Origin: Mesorhizobium erdmanii USDA 3471
GTDB taxonomy: Bacteria; Pseudomonadota; Alphaproteobacteria; Rhizobiales; Rhizobiaceae
Assembly (NCBI RefSeq): GCF_000472705.1
Contig: NZ_AXAE01000017.1
Span: 62,001-126,000, forward strand
DNA: 64,000 nucleotides
Direction of reading: 5' to 3'
The notes below the pieces were generated by a model, which was given only the letters and a program-made list of their open reading frames with translations, had not been told where the DNA came from and did no database searches. The position numbers and the translations under genes are program-made. Shown here piece by piece: positions 18,269-29,030 of the stretch; the first letter of the stretch is position 1, and each line of letters opens with the position of its first letter.

Positions 18269-19177
18269 TTAGCCAGCCGGCGTGAAAATGCCGTCGATGG
18301 CAGGGGCGGCGTCGGTCGACACCAGGCCGCGCGCCACCAGATCCTCGAGATGGGCAAGCACCGACAGTCCGGCGGCGCCATGCAACTGCGGATCGGTGTC
18401 GCGATAGATTGCCTTGACCATGTCGGCAACCGTCCGGTCGCCGGCTCTGACCCGCTCCAGTATGGCCCGCTCCCGCATCTTGCGATGCGTCTTCAACCCG
18501 CGCATGAAAGCGCGCGGCTTCGTCACCGGTCCGCCATGCCCAGGCAGCAGCAGGTGGTCGTCGCGCTCGATCAGTCTGTCCAGCGATGCCATGTAATCGG
18601 CCATGGCCCCGTCCGGAGGTGCCACGATGGAAGTCGCCCACGCCATGACATGATCGGCCGAAAACAGGATGCCGGTTCCGTCCAGCGCGAACACTGCGTG
18701 GTTGGCGGTGTGACCGGGGGTGAGAACCGCGCGGATCGCCCAGCCGTCGCCGGCGGTCAGCGCACCGTCCGGCAGGGCGATGTCGGGAACGAAAGCGGTA
18801 TCGGCGCTGGCGTCGAGCGCATTGGTCTCGCCGATATGCAACGGCCTTGCCGGCCTGTGCGGCCCCTCCGCCATCACCGTGGCGCCGGTGCGTTCTTTCA
18901 GCCGGGCCGCCAGCGGAGAATGGTCGCGATGCGTGTGGCTGACGAAGATATGGCTGACCGGCCTGCCGGCGATGACGTCGAGCAAGGTCTTAAGATGTGC
19001 CTCGTCGTCCGGACCGGGATCGATCACCGCCAGCGTGTCGCGCCCGACGACATAGCTGTTGGTGCCATGAAAAGTGAAGGGGCTCGGGTTTCGGACCGTG
19101 ACGCGCTGCACGTCCGGTGCCACGTTGACGCCCTGGCCGTAATGCGGATCGAAACTGGTATCGAATTTGAGAGCCAT
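18269..19177 (-). CDS. MBL-fold metallo-hydrolase (LACTB2-like)
   Basis: A 302-residue metallo-beta-lactamase-fold hydrolase. The dinuclear metal motif is SHTHRDHSPLA, further ligands are in TPGHTANHAVF, FSADHVMAW and LPGHGGPV, and a C-terminal winged-helix-like tail (GAAGLSVLAHLEDLVARGLV) matches the LACTB2/RNase-like hydrolase group. The substrate is unknown; thioesterase or nuclease activity is possible. ATG at 19177 is chosen at the start of the family-like sequence (MALKFDTSFDPHYGQGVNV), although the frame is open to 19513. It converges on the phosphorylase-family gene with 35 bp between them and is divergent from bioY. Confidence 0.88.
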   Translation of the reverse strand: MALKFDTSFDPHYGQGVNVAPDVQRVTVRNPSPFTFHGTNSYVVGRDTLAVIDPGPDDEAHLKTLLDVIAGRPVSHIFVSHTHRDHSPLAARLKERTGATVMAEGPHRPARPLHIGETNALDASADTAFVPDIALPDGALTAGDGWAIRAVLTPGHTANHAVFALDGTGILFSADHVMAWATSIVAPPDGAMADYMASLDRLIERDDHLLLPGHGGPVTKPRAFMRGLKTHRKMRERAILERVRAGDRTVADMVKAIYRDTDPQLHGAAGLSVLAHLEDLVARGLVSTDAAPAIDGIFTPAG

Positions 19178-19292
19178 ATCGGCACATTGTTCCCGGAACG
19201 GCAAAACCGATTGCCGCATAGCACGCAAGCCAATATAGGAAAACGCTGAGACCGCGATTATCGGATCGCGACAGATCGGATTGGGGAAGACC

Positions 19293-19883
19293 ATGGCAAC
19301 CGCAACGACGATGCGCCCGCTTATTTCTCTGGCTTTGCCGCAAGAAGGCGCGGCGCGACTGGCAACGCAGCTTTTCCTGGCGATCGCCGGGACGCTGCTC
19401 TTGACCCTGTCGGCGAAGACCAAGGTCGTGCTGGGCCCCGTCGATATCTCGATGCAGACGCTCGCCGTCCTGCTGATCGCCGCCGCCTTCGGCATGCGCC
19501 TCGGCGTCGCCACGCTGCTGCTCTACATGGCGGAGGGCGCGATGGGCTTCCCGGTCTTCCAGGGTACGCCGGAGAAGGCCATCGGCATCGCCTATATGCT
19601 TGGCTCGACTGGCGGCTACCTCGCCGGCTTCGTCGTCATGGCGGCAATTGTCGGTTGGGCCGCCGATCGCGGCTGGGATCGCCACCCGATCAAGCTTTTC
19701 AACGCGATGCTGGTTGCCGAAGTGCTGATGATGGCGATGGGTTTTGCCTGGCTTGCGCTGCTCATCGGTCCGGAAAAGTCCTGGCAGTTCGGCGTCGTGC
19801 CGTTCATCGTCGGCGACCTGATCAAGGTTGCGCTGGCGGCAAGCCTCGTGCCAGCCGTGTGGTCGCTGCTGAAGCGTTCCTGA
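19293..19883 (+). CDS. bioY: Biotin transporter BioY
   Basis: The 196-residue substrate-specificity subunit of a biotin ECF transporter. It has about six membrane helices and the BioY hallmarks LGPVDISMQTLAVLLIAAAFG, EGAMGFPVF and GSTGGYLAGFV. ATG at 19293 follows GGGGA. No bioM or bioN is adjacent, so it works either alone or with an energising module elsewhere. I looked for a BioR palindrome (TTATMKATAA) in the 115-bp upstream region and found none. Confidence 0.93.
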   Translation: MATATTMRPLISLALPQEGAARLATQLFLAIAGTLLLTLSAKTKVVLGPVDISMQTLAVLLIAAAFGMRLGVATLLLYMAEGAMGFPVFQGTPEKAIGIAYMLGSTGGYLAGFVVMAAIVGWAADRGWDRHPIKLFNAMLVAEVLMMAMGFAWLALLIGPEKSWQFGVVPFIVGDLIKVALAASLVPAVWSLLKRS

Positions 19884-19947
19884 GGTCCGCGGGAAGCCTG
19901 GCGTGCCGTAGACGTCAGGGGTCCATTCGCGAGGGCGGGCGTTTCCG

Positions 19948-20997
19948 ATGAAGGTTCTGGTCACCGGCGCCGCCGGCTTCATAGGCTATCACGTCGCCAG
20001 GCGGCTCCTGGAGCGGGGCGACGAGGTTGTCGGCGTCGACAGCGTCAACGACTACTACGATCCGGCGATCAAGCAGGCGCGGCTGCGCCTGCTTGCCGAG
20101 GCCAGCCGAAGCAGCAATTCCGGCTATCATTTCATCCACGGCGATCTTGCCGACAGAGGCATCGTGGACGGCTGCTTCGCAGACCATTCCTTCGACCGGG
20201 TGATCCATCTCGCCGCCCAGGCCGGGGTGCGCTACAGCCTGGAAAACCCGCGCGCTTATGTCGAAAGCAACATCGTCGCTTTCACCAACATGCTGGAGGC
20301 CTGCCGCGGCAGCGGCATGGCGCACCTGACCTATGCCAGCACATCGAGCGTCTACGGCGCCAACACCGACATGCCGTTTTCCGAGCACCGCCCGGCCGAT
20401 CATCCGCTGCAGTTCTATGCCGCGACCAAGCGCGCCAACGAACTGATGGCGCACAGCTACAGCCATCTGTTCGGGCTGCCGACCACAGGCTTGCGTTTCT
20501 TCACCGTGTACGGCCCTTGGGGGCGTCCCGACATGGCGCTGTTCCTGTTCACCAGGAGCATCCTGGCGGGCGAGCCGATCAAGCTCTTCAACAATGGCAA
20601 CCACACACGCGACTTCACCTATGTCGATGACATCGCCGAAGGCGTGATCCGGACCAGCGACAGTCCTGCCGCCGGCAACCCGGCCTGGGATTCCGGCCAT
20701 CCGGATCCGGCCACGAGCAGGGCGCCCTGGCGCATCTTCAACATCGGCAACAACAACCCGGTGAAGCTGACCGCCTATGTCCAGGCGCTGGAAAACGCGC
20801 TTGGTCGCAAGGCCGTCATCGAGTTCTTGCCGCTGCAGGCCGGCGACGTGCCGGACACCTTCGCCGACACTTCGGCTTTGCAGGAGGCCGTCGGCTATCG
20901 CCCCGGAACGTCGGTGCCGGACGGGGTAGGGCGGTTCGTCGAGTGGTACCAGGCGTATTTCGACGGCACTAACCAGGCCTTGTCCCAGCGCGAATAG
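19948..20997 (+). CDS. lpsL: UDP-glucuronate 4-epimerase
   Basis: A 349-residue extended SDR epimerase that interconverts UDP-glucuronate and UDP-galacturonate, which rhizobia use in LPS core and capsular polymers. NAD binding is VTGAAGFIG, the active-site region is YASTSSVYG and YAATKRANE (YxxxK), and the family mark is [18 protein letters not shown]. The C-terminal segment [19 protein letters not shown] is also typical. It opens the polysaccharide locus and lies 99 bp before rmlA on the same strand. The symbol rests on resemblance to Sinorhizobium LpsL; UDP-glucose 4-epimerase is less likely. Confidence 0.9.
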   Translation: MKVLVTGAAGFIGYHVARRLLERGDEVVGVDSVNDYYDPAIKQARLRLLAEASRSSNSGYHFIHGDLADRGIVDGCFADHSFDRVIHLAAQAGVRYSLENPRAYVESNIVAFTNMLEACRGSGMAHLTYASTSSVYGANTDMPFSEHRPADHPLQFYAATKRANELMAHSYSHLFGLPTTGLRFFTVYGPWGRPDMALFLFTRSILAGEPIKLFNNGNHTRDFTYVDDIAEGVIRTSDSPAAGNPAWDSGHPDPATSRAPWRIFNIGNNNPVKLTAYVQALENALGRKAVIEFLPLQAGDVPDTFADTSALQEAVGYRPGTSVPDGVGRFVEWYQAYFDGTNQALSQRE

Positions 20998-21096
20998 GCC
21001 GGTCGTTTGCCGAGCGCCGCGATTGACAAGCCGGTGCATGGAACCTAAGCACAGACACTCAGGGCCGGGGGGCTTTGGCATGTCAAGGAGAGCTTC

Positions 21097-21978
21097 TTGA
21101 AGGGAATTATCCTTGCTGGAGGCAGTGGAACGCGTCTGTATCCACTGACATTAGCAGTCTCTAAGCAAATCCTCCCGATATACGACAAGCCGATGATCTA
21201 TTATCCGCTGAGCGTACTGATGCTCGCGGGAATCCGTGAAATTCTGATCGTTTCGACACCGCGTGATCTGCCGGCTTTTCGTGATTTACTCGGCGACGGG
21301 TCGGAATTCGGGCTGGCGTTGTCCTACGCCGAGCAGCCGCATCCCAATGGTCTTGCGGAAGCTTTCATTATCGGCCGGGATTTCATCGGCAAGGACAGCG
21401 TCTCGATGATTCTTGGCGACAACATCTATTTCGGTGACGGCCTGTCGCAGCTCTGCCGCACCGCGGCTGCGAGCGACACGGGCGCCTCGGTGTTCGCCTA
21501 CCATGTCGAGGATCCCGAGCGCTATGGTGTCGTGTCCTTCGACAAGGCAACCGGGACCGCGCTGACGATCGAGGAAAAGCCGCAGAAGCCGAAGTCGAAC
21601 TGGGCTGTCACCGGTCTCTATTTCTATGACAATGAGGTCGTCGATATCGCCTCGACGATCCGCCCCTCGGCGCGCGGCGAGCTTGAGATCACGGCGGTCA
21701 ACAATGTCTATCTCGAGCGCGGCAAGCTGCAGGTGCACCGTTTGGGTCGTGGCTATGCCTGGCTCGACACCGGCACACATGACAGTTTGCACGAAGCCTC
21801 TTCGTTCGTGCGCACGATCGAACATCGGCAGGGCATCAAGGTCGCCTGCCCCGAGGAGATCGCCTTCGAGCAGGGCTGGCGGACGGCGGAGCAAGTGCTG
21901 CAACGCGCAACTCGGTTGGGCAAAAATGAATATGCCGCCTACCTGCGGCGGCGGGTCACCGATCTGTCGGAGGGCTAA
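21097..21978 (+). CDS. rmlA: Glucose-1-phosphate thymidylyltransferase
   Basis: The first enzyme of dTDP-L-rhamnose synthesis: dTTP and glucose 1-phosphate to dTDP-glucose. At 293 residues it has the usual length, with the nucleotide motif [11 protein letters not shown], metal Asp in [12 protein letters not shown] and sugar site [14 protein letters not shown] [17 protein letters not shown] at 21097 is the start, with AAGGAG 6 bp upstream and no closer in-frame ATG. It heads a tightly spaced unit with rmlC 4 bp downstream. Confidence 0.96.
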   Translation: MKGIILAGGSGTRLYPLTLAVSKQILPIYDKPMIYYPLSVLMLAGIREILIVSTPRDLPAFRDLLGDGSEFGLALSYAEQPHPNGLAEAFIIGRDFIGKDSVSMILGDNIYFGDGLSQLCRTAAASDTGASVFAYHVEDPERYGVVSFDKATGTALTIEEKPQKPKSNWAVTGLYFYDNEVVDIASTIRPSARGELEITAVNNVYLERGKLQVHRLGRGYAWLDTGTHDSLHEASSFVRTIEHRQGIKVACPEEIAFEQGWRTAEQVLQRATRLGKNEYAAYLRRRVTDLSEG

Positions 21979-21981
21979 GTT

Positions 21982-22533
21982 TTGGAGATCAGGTCCCTCG
22001 GCATCGATGGCGTGCTGGAAATCGTTCCGAAGCGACATGGCGATGCACGCGGTTTCTTCATGGAAACCTACAATGCCGAGCGGTTTTCGCAGGCGGGCAT
22101 AGACTTGGTTTTCGTCCAGGACAATCATTCCTATTCCGCGACGGCAGGCGTCTTGCGAGGGCTTCACTATCAACTCGAGCCGCGAGCCCAGGACAAGCTG
22201 CTGCGCGTCATTCGCGGCAGTATCCTCGACGTAGCGGTCGATATCCGGCGTGGTTCGAGAACCTTCGGGAGGTGGGTGGCCTGCGAGATTTCGGCCGAAA
22301 AGGGCAATCAGATTCTGGTGCCAAAGGGTTTCGCGCATGGCTTTGTGACGCTCGTGCCCGATACCGAGGTTCTCTACAAGGTGACCGACACCTATTCGCC
22401 CGAGCATGATCGGTCTGTCCGCTTCGATGATCCCGCCATAGGCATCGAATGGCCTTCAGTGACTGGCGGGTTCCAGCTTTCGGACAAGGACCTCAAGGCG
22501 CCGATGCTTGCCGATGCGCAAGTGTTTGCCTGA
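21982..22533 (+). CDS. rmlC: dTDP-4-dehydrorhamnose 3,5-epimerase
   Basis: A 183-residue cupin enzyme that epimerises dTDP-4-keto-6-deoxyglucose at C3 and C5. [12 protein letters not shown] holds the catalytic His, [10 protein letters not shown] the active-site loop and [19 protein letters not shown] the C-terminal part. The start is TTG at 21982 with GGAGGG just upstream, so both rmlA and rmlC use TTG starts. It is 3 bases from the rmlA stop and 19 bp before rmlB. Confidence 0.96.
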   Translation: MEIRSLGIDGVLEIVPKRHGDARGFFMETYNAERFSQAGIDLVFVQDNHSYSATAGVLRGLHYQLEPRAQDKLLRVIRGSILDVAVDIRRGSRTFGRWVACEISAEKGNQILVPKGFAHGFVTLVPDTEVLYKVTDTYSPEHDRSVRFDDPAIGIEWPSVTGGFQLSDKDLKAPMLADAQVFA

Positions 22534-22552
22534 TGGGCATGGGGGCAGCGGC

Positions 22553-23623
22553 ATGAATTTTCTGGTGACAGGCGGAGCTGGCTTCATCGGTTCGGCGGTG
22601 TGCCGGCATCTGTGCGCCAATCCGGCCTACCGGGTGACCAATCTCGACAAGCTGACCTATGCGGGCAACCTGGCTTCGCTGCGGCCGATCGAGAATGCCC
22701 ACAATTATCGCTTCGCCCAGGCGGACATCTGTGACGACAGGGCGGTGCTCGATCTCCTGCGCCGCGACGACATCGACATCGTCATGAACCTCGCCGCCGA
22801 GAGCCATGTCGACCGCTCGATCGACGGACCCGGCGCCTTCATCGAGACCAACATCGTCGGCACCTACAAGATCCTCAATGCCGCCCTCGAATACTGGCGC
22901 GGCCTGTCCGACGACAGGAAAAGCCGCTTCCGCTTCCATCACGTTTCGACCGACGAGGTGTTCGGCGATCTGCCTTTCGACGGCGGCATGTTCGTCGAGG
23001 AGACGCCTTACGCGCCGTCCTCGCCCTATTCCGCCTCGAAGGCGGCCTCGGACCATCTGGTGCGGGCCTGGCACGAGACCTATGGCCTGCCGGTCGTGCT
23101 TTCCAACTGCTCGAACAATTACGGTCCCTATCATTTTCCCGAAAAACTGATCCCGCTCGTCATCCTCAATGCGCTCGACGAAAAGGCGCTGCCTGTCTAC
23201 GGCGCTGGCGCCAATGTGCGCGACTGGCTGTTCGTCGAGGATCACGCCCGAGCCCTGGAACTGGTCGCCACCAAGGGCACGCCGGGCGAGAGCTACAATG
23301 TCGGCGGCAATTCGGAACGCACGAACCTCGCCGTCGTCGAGACGATCTGCGACCTGCTCGACACCAGGCGTCCCCGCGCCGGCGGCCGGCGCTATCGCGA
23401 GCTGATCTCCTTCGTCACCGACCGCCCCGGCCACGACCGCCGCTACGCCATCGACGCGTCCAAGATCGGCCGCGAGCTCGGCTGGGCGCCGAAGGAAAAT
23501 TTCGACAGCGGCCTGGCTAGAACCGTGGACTGGTTCCTCGACAACAAATGGTGGTGGGGGCCGATCCGCGAGCAGCGCTATGCCGGCGAGCGGCTTGGCG
23601 AGGCGCGCAAGGAGGTCGTGTGA
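22553..23623 (+). CDS. rmlB: dTDP-glucose 4,6-dehydratase
   Basis: A 356-residue SDR that oxidises and dehydrates dTDP-glucose to the 4-keto-6-deoxy sugar. NAD binding is [16 protein letters not shown], active-site residues are in [11 protein letters not shown] and [12 protein letters not shown], and [18 protein letters not shown] is the family mark. The start chosen is ATG at 22553, directly before the Rossmann motif. The end overlaps rmlD by 4 bp. It supplies the substrate for RmlC. Confidence 0.96.
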   Translation: MNFLVTGGAGFIGSAVCRHLCANPAYRVTNLDKLTYAGNLASLRPIENAHNYRFAQADICDDRAVLDLLRRDDIDIVMNLAAESHVDRSIDGPGAFIETNIVGTYKILNAALEYWRGLSDDRKSRFRFHHVSTDEVFGDLPFDGGMFVEETPYAPSSPYSASKAASDHLVRAWHETYGLPVVLSNCSNNYGPYHFPEKLIPLVILNALDEKALPVYGAGANVRDWLFVEDHARALELVATKGTPGESYNVGGNSERTNLAVVETICDLLDTRRPRAGGRRYRELISFVTDRPGHDRRYAIDASKIGRELGWAPKENFDSGLARTVDWFLDNKWWWGPIREQRYAGERLGEARKEVV

Positions 23624-24528
23624 GGCTCGTTGTCACCGGGCGCGAGGGACAGGTCGTGGCGAGCCTCCTGGAGGCCGGCCAGCGCCGCGCCGATGTCGAG
23701 GTCATCGCCATTGGCCGGCCGCAACTCGATCTGACCCGGCCCGACACCATCATCGACGCCATCGCGGCGGCCAAGCCGGATATCGTCGTATCGGCCGCCG
23801 CCTACACGGCCGTGGACCAGGCCGAGGACGAGCCCGATCTGGCTTTTGCGGTGAACGCGACAGGCGCCGGCAAGGTGGCGCAGGCTGCTGCCCAGCTTGG
23901 CGTTCCGGTCATCCATCTTTCGACCGACTATGTCTTTGACGGAACAAAGATTGGCGCCTATGTCGAAACCGATGCGACGGCGCCGCTCGGAGTCTACGGC
24001 GCCTCCAAGCACGCGGGCGAGCAGGCGGTGGCCGCCGCCAACGCGCGCCATTTGATCCTGCGCACCGCATGGGTCTACAGCCCGTTCGGCAAGAATTTCG
24101 TCAAGACCATGCTGCGCCTTGCCGCCGACCGCGACGAAATCTCGGTGGTGGCCGATCAATGGGGAAACCCGACATCGGCGCTTGATCTCGCCGACGGGAT
24201 CCTGCATGCGGCGGCCATGCTGCGTGGCAACAAGAGTTTTGGCGCGTTCGGCGTTTATCATCTGACCGGCACGGGCGAGATCAACTGGAGCGGCTTTGCC
24301 CGTCATATCCTCGACACAAGCCTGAAGTCTGGTGGCCCTTGGGCGCGGGTACGGGACATTAGTACGATGGATTATCCGACCAAGGCGCGCCGCCCCGCCA
24401 ATTCCCGGCTATCAAGCGCAAAATTCGCCTCCGCCTTGGGCTGGACGGCGCCGGACTGGCGGCAATCGACGGAAACGGTGGTGCACCGGCTTCTGGTTGG
24501 CAATACGACACAGGCATTGACAGCATGA
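23620..24528 (+). CDS. rmlD: dTDP-4-dehydrorhamnose reductase
   Basis: A 302-residue SDR that performs the last step, reduction to dTDP-L-rhamnose. It has [12 protein letters not shown] at the N-terminus, [24 protein letters not shown] (YxxxK) and [20 protein letters not shown] at 23620 overlaps the rmlB stop and has GGAGG at 23611-23615. Its stop overlaps the giant glycosyltransferase gene by 4 bp, which suggests that rhamnose supply and polymer assembly are translated together. Confidence 0.95.
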   Translation: MRLVVTGREGQVVASLLEAGQRRADVEVIAIGRPQLDLTRPDTIIDAIAAAKPDIVVSAAAYTAVDQAEDEPDLAFAVNATGAGKVAQAAAQLGVPVIHLSTDYVFDGTKIGAYVETDATAPLGVYGASKHAGEQAVAAANARHLILRTAWVYSPFGKNFVKTMLRLAADRDEISVVADQWGNPTSALDLADGILHAAAMLRGNKSFGAFGVYHLTGTGEINWSGFARHILDTSLKSGGPWARVRDISTMDYPTKARRPANSRLSSAKFASALGWTAPDWRQSTETVVHRLLVGNTTQALTA

Positions 24529-27500
24529 ACAAGCACCCTTTGCCGGAGCGGCAGACTGCTGGCGAGGCGGGACCTAGAGTGCGCCCCGGGAGGAAGGCCA
24601 AGCAAGCTGGAGCACAAGGCAGCTCACTTCGTGACCTATACCAGGCCCATGGCGGCAAAGTTTCGGACAAATGGTCGATCTATCTTGAAACGTATGATCG
24701 AATTTTCGCGCAATATCGAAACAAGCCGGTTCGGATTCTGGAAATCGGCGTCCAGAACGGCGGTTCACTCGAGATCTGGCGGCAATATTTTACCGAAGCA
24801 GAGCTCGTTCTAGGCTGTGACATAAACGTGGCATGCGCCAAACTGGTTTTCGATGACAAGAAAATCGGAGTTGTTGTCGGTGACGCAAATACGGACGAGG
24901 TAGAAAAAAACATTACGGTGATTTCCAAGGAATTTGACATTGTCATAGACGACGGATCGCATACGTCATCCGATATAATACGCTCCTTTGCTCGCTACTT
25001 CCCTCACCTTTCAGAGGGCGGAATTTATGTAGCGGAAGATTTGCATTGCAGCTATTGGCAAGAGTTCGAAGGCGGTCTCTACGACCCTCTTTCCTCGATG
25101 TCATTTTTCAAGCGCCTTCTCGATGTGGTCAACTATGAGCATTGGGGGCTGAACCGTGGTCGAGTGGAGGCTTTGGCCACCTTCACCGAAAAGCATAAGG
25201 TCGCCTTCGATGACGCTGCTCTGGCGTCAATCCATTCCATCGAATTCCTGAACTCGCTCTGCATCGTAACGAAGCGACCGATCCAGGAAAACGTCCTGGG
25301 TTCTCGCCGCGTGCAAGGCAGGATCGCCATCGCCGATGGGAGCATGATTCCCCTTGACGGCACCGAGAACAAGGCGATCGATCAGGTCGGGAATCCATGG
25401 TCGCTGAACTCGGTGACCATGGAAGAAGAAATTGAGACCAACAGAGAGTTGGAGGGAGGGCAGGGGGCGCAGATCGAGGCTTTATCCAGCGAGCTGATCG
25501 ATGCGCGTGCGGGTATCAGGGATCGCGAGGACGAGATCGCGCAGGTGAGGGCGCAAGCCGTCGCCAGAGCTGAAGAGATCCAGATCTTGCAGGAAGAATT
25601 GTCGGCTGCACAGGAGATGACTGGCAGCTTGCTCGCTGACCGGGACAATGCGCGCTCCGAGGAAGCCCGGTTACATGGTGTTCTGGATGCCGTTTATGCC
25701 AGCACGTCTTGGCAAATCACAGGGCCATTTCGAGGGCTTGGGAACCGCGCCCGCGCCATCGGTAAGGCGCCCGCCAGAGCTCGGCGCATCATGGCGCGCT
25801 GCGCTTACGGCTGTTGGCACAATCTGCCGCTACCCATGGGCGCGAAGAGAAAGTTGAAGAACACGGTTTTTTCGCACTTTCCGTCACTGTTTGGCGTGAC
25901 GAACGCCTACCGTGCCTGGAGAAGCTTGGAGGCGCCAGATGCCCCGCCTGGCGCAGGCTCACAGGCGGTTCTGTTCAGGTCTGGCCCGAGTCTTGCGCCA
26001 GAACCGGTCTACGTGCCGCGTATCGCCGCGCCGCCATTGCTCCAGAAGCCGGTGCGGGTGATCGCATTCTATCTACCTCAGTTCCACCCGATCCCCGAAA
26101 ATGATGAATGGTGGGGGCAGGGCTTCACCGAATGGACCAATGTCAGGCCCGCTCAGCCGCAGTTTGTCGGCCACCATCAGCCGCATGTGCCGGAGGGGCT
26201 CGGTTACTATGATTTGCGCGATCCCGCTGTGCAGCATCAGCAGGTCGAATTGGCAAAGCTCTATGGCGTGGAAGGCTTCTGTTTTTACTTTTATTGGTTT
26301 GGCGGCAAGCGGCTGCTGGAAACGCCGCTGCAAAACTGGCTTGAGGACAAGAGCCTCGATATGCCGTTTTGCCTCTGCTGGGCCAACGAGAACTGGTCAC
26401 GCCGCTGGGATGGCATGGATCAGGAGATACTTGTCGCTCAGGATCATTCTCCCGAGGACGATCTCGCCTTTATCGCCGAGGTGGCTCCTTACCTTCGCGA
26501 CTCCCGCTCCATCCGCGTCGACGGCAAGCCGGTGCTGCTCGTCTATCGGCCAAGCCTGCTTCCAGCGGCGGCGGAGACTGCCCGGCGCTGGCGGACATGG
26601 TGCCGGCAGAACGGCATTGGCGAGATTTTCCTCGCCTATACCCAATCCTTCGAATCTGTGTCTCCCGACCGCTACGGGTTCGATGGTGCAGTCGAATTTC
26701 CGCCGAACAATTCAGCACCACCAAACGTCACACACACTGTGACGCCGCTGCACGGGGATTTTGCCACGACCGTCTATGACTGGTCGGCCTTCCCGCAACG
26801 CAGCGAGAACTATCCCGCCCGCAAATATAAGCTCTTCCGTTCGGTTTGCCCTGGCTGGGACAACACGGCGCGCCGTAAGCGCGGCGGCACCGTATTCGTC
26901 AACAACACACCCGCGCTCTACCGCAAATGGCTCGACAACGCCATCGAGGACACACTGGCTCAAGTCGAAGAGCCGTCCGAGCGATTGGTCTTCGTCAATG
27001 CCTGGAACGAGTGGGCGGAAGGCGCGCACCTGGAGCCCGACAGTGCCAACGGCTATGCCTATCTGCAGGCGACCCGAGACGCTTTGGAGGCGGCGGGCGG
27101 AAAGGGCAAACCCCGGATCGTGATCGTATCCCACGACGCCCACCCGCATGGGGCGCAAGTGCTGGCGCTGGCAATGGCTCGCGAATTTGGAGAGTTGCGA
27201 TACGATGTGGACATGATCGTACTTGGCGACGGGCCCATGATGCCGCGCTTTGCCGAAGTTGCCTCCCTGCATCGCATCGCCCTCGACAGAGAATCGTCGG
27301 AATCGGTGCGTCGGAAGGTGGAAGCGATACGGACCGCCGGTGCCGATATCGCCATTGTCAACACCACGGTATCTGGCTTGATGGTCCCCATCTTGAAGGA
27401 AGCGGGCTTCCGTACCGTCTCGCTGGTTCACGAACTGCCGGGGGTGCTGGAGTCCTACAGCCTGAACAGGCATGCTGCGGCCATCGCCGAACACGCTGAC

Positions 27501-29030
27501 AAAATCGTTTTTGCAGCGCCTGTCGTCCAATCTGGCTTCGAGCGCTTCCTCGGCGAACCGCTCAGGCAGGCATTGATCCGTCCTCAGGGCCTTGTCCGGA
27601 AAAACCCATTTAAGGGCCGGTCCGAGGAAGCGCGTCGTCTCGTTTGCAGCCAGCACGGCTTTGCACCGGACACCCGGTACGTTCTTGCGGTGGCCTTTGT
27701 GGACCACCGGAAAGGGCCGGACCTCTTCATCGAAGTGGCAGAGGAAGTTCTTCGCTCGCATCCCGGTACGGCATTCATCTGGATTGGTCATTTCGACCAG
27801 GGGATGCAGGAAACGATCGAGACGCTTCTCGCCCAGAAGGGGTTGACGGATAGCGTCAAGTTCGTCGGGTTTGTTCAGGACCCGATGGCGTACTATGCGG
27901 GGGCATCCATATACGCATTGACGTCCCGCGAGGATCCGTTTCCGAATGTCGTGTTGGAGTCCGCGGAAGTCGGTGTCCCGGTCGTGGCCTTTCAGGAAGC
28001 TACCGGCGCGGCCGATTTCATCGTCGAGAACGGAGGAAGGCTCGCCAGAAAGCTCGACGTCGAAGATTTTGCGATCCAGCTAAGGGAAATCTTGGACAGG
28101 CCTGGCCAGCAGGACCTCGCTGCGGTCGGATCAATGCGCCACTATCTTATGGATCTCCTGCACTACGCGACGGGGTTCCAGCGCGTATCGGTGGTCGTCC
28201 CGAATTACAACTATGCGGACCACTTGCCGCAGCGGCTCAGGAGTGTCGCGAACCAGACTTATCCGATTTATGAGCTTATCGTGCTGGACGACGCCTCGAC
28301 GGATCGAAGTGTCGAGACCATAAACACCTTCCGCGCCGAGCACGGCGCATTGGGTGCGGAACTGGTCATCAACAGCCAGAACTCGGGATCGGCCTTTCAT
28401 CAGTGGGCGAAGGGCGTGGGCCGTAGCCGTGGCGATCTGGTCTGGATTGCGGAGGCGGACGATTTCGCCGAGCCCGGCTTTCTCGAAGAGCTTGCGCCGG
28501 CATTCGCGGATCCGTTGCTCGTGCTTGCCTATAGCCAATCCGGGCAGTTGGACGGCAAGGGACGCGTGCTCGCGGAAGACTATACCGACTACACACGCGA
28601 CATCTCTGATGATTGGTCGTCCGACTATACCAGGAATGGCCACACCGAGATCAGCGAGGCGATGAGCGTCAAGAATACAATTCCGAATGTCAGCGCGGTC
28701 GTGTTCCGGCGCCTTGCGATCAGCAGGGCGATCACCGAAATCGGCGACGAGTTGTTCAGCTATCGCATAGCAGGAGATTGGCTCGTCTACCTCAGGGTGT
28801 TGCTGCAGGGAAAGATGCGATTCAGTGCGAAGCAGCTCAACTGGCACCGGCGTCACGCCCAAGGCGTGACACAGTCCGAAGTGGCGGAAAAACATCTGGA
28901 CGAGGTGCGGCGGGTGCAGGAGGCAGCGCGCTCCCTTGTGTCAGTCTCCGCCGAAACGCGTCGGAAGGCTGATGCCTGGCTGCGGCACGTTCGCACCTAT
29001 CTCGGTGTCAAAGGTTCGGATGCGGCATGA
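24525..29030 (+). CDS. Giant multidomain enzyme: methyltransferase, coiled coil, WbsX, GT4 and GT2
   Basis: A 1501-residue protein. Residues about 35-230 form a class I methyltransferase-like domain (ILEIGVQNGGSLEIW, DIVIDDGSHTSSDI, GGIYVAEDLHCSYW). Residues about 300-390 are a predicted coiled coil ending in STSWQITGPFRGLG, a motif often seen before glycosyltransferase modules. About 510-860 is a WbsX domain (VIAFYLPQFHPIPENDEWWG, GFTEWTNV, WANENWSRRWDG, NAWNEWAEGAHLEPD). About 864-1205 resembles GT4 (IVIVSHDAHPHGAQVLALAM, VALTSREDPF-like YALTSREDPFPNVVLE). About 1220-1490 is GT2 (SVVVPNYNYADHLPQRLRS, ELIVLDDASTD, IAEADDF). It probably adds several residues of a rhamnose-containing glycan and may cap it by methylation. 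The methyltransferase part is far lower in GC than the rest. Confidence 0.9.
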   Translation: MNKHPLPERQTAGEAGPRVRPGRKAKQAGAQGSSLRDLYQAHGGKVSDKWSIYLETYDRIFAQYRNKPVRILEIGVQNGGSLEIWRQYFTEAELVLGCDINVACAKLVFDDKKIGVVVGDANTDEVEKNITVISKEFDIVIDDGSHTSSDIIRSFARYFPHLSEGGIYVAEDLHCSYWQEFEGGLYDPLSSMSFFKRLLDVVNYEHWGLNRGRVEALATFTEKHKVAFDDAALASIHSIEFLNSLCIVTKRPIQENVLGSRRVQGRIAIADGSMIPLDGTENKAIDQVGNPWSLNSVTMEEEIETNRELEGGQGAQIEALSSELIDARAGIRDREDEIAQVRAQAVARAEEIQILQEELSAAQEMTGSLLADRDNARSEEARLHGVLDAVYASTSWQITGPFRGLGNRARAIGKAPARARRIMARCAYGCWHNLPLPMGAKRKLKNTVFSHFPSLFGVTNAYRAWRSLEAPDAPPGAGSQAVLFRSGPSLAPEPVYVPRIAAPPLLQKPVRVIAFYLPQFHPIPENDEWWGQGFTEWTNVRPAQPQFVGHHQPHVPEGLGYYDLRDPAVQHQQVELAKLYGVEGFCFYFYWFGGKRLLETPLQNWLEDKSLDMPFCLCWANENWSRRWDGMDQEILVAQDHSPEDDLAFIAEVAPYLRDSRSIRVDGKPVLLVYRPSLLPAAAETARRWRTWCRQNGIGEIFLAYTQSFESVSPDRYGFDGAVEFPPNNSAPPNVTHTVTPLHGDFATTVYDWSAFPQRSENYPARKYKLFRSVCPGWDNTARRKRGGTVFVNNTPALYRKWLDNAIEDTLAQVEEPSERLVFVNAWNEWAEGAHLEPDSANGYAYLQATRDALEAAGGKGKPRIVIVSHDAHPHGAQVLALAMAREFGELRYDVDMIVLGDGPMMPRFAEVASLHRIALDRESSESVRRKVEAIRTAGADIAIVNTTVSGLMVPILKEAGFRTVSLVHELPGVLESYSLNRHAAAIAEHADKIVFAAPVVQSGFERFLGEPLRQALIRPQGLVRKNPFKGRSEEARRLVCSQHGFAPDTRYVLAVAFVDHRKGPDLFIEVAEEVLRSHPGTAFIWIGHFDQGMQETIETLLAQKGLTDSVKFVGFVQDPMAYYAGASIYALTSREDPFPNVVLESAEVGVPVVAFQEATGAADFIVENGGRLARKLDVEDFAIQLREILDRPGQQDLAAVGSMRHYLMDLLHYATGFQRVSVVVPNYNYADHLPQRLRSVANQTYPIYELIVLDDASTDRSVETINTFRAEHGALGAELVINSQNSGSAFHQWAKGVGRSRGDLVWIAEADDFAEPGFLEELAPAFADPLLVLAYSQSGQLDGKGRVLAEDYTDYTRDISDDWSSDYTRNGHTEISEAMSVKNTIPNVSAVVFRRLAISRAITEIGDELFSYRIAGDWLVYLRVLLQGKMRFSAKQLNWHRRHAQGVTQSEVAEKHLDEVRRVQEAARSLVSVSAETRRKADAWLRHVRTYLGVKGSDAA

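Noticed and set aside
17561..19249. A 562-residue plus-strand frame
   Set aside because: It crosses the phosphorylase-family gene out of frame and the MBL hydrolase antisense, and has no recognisable domain.
19178..19292. A BioR operator before bioY
   Set aside because: The expected TTATMKATAA-type palindrome is not present; only an isolated AATATAGG is seen.
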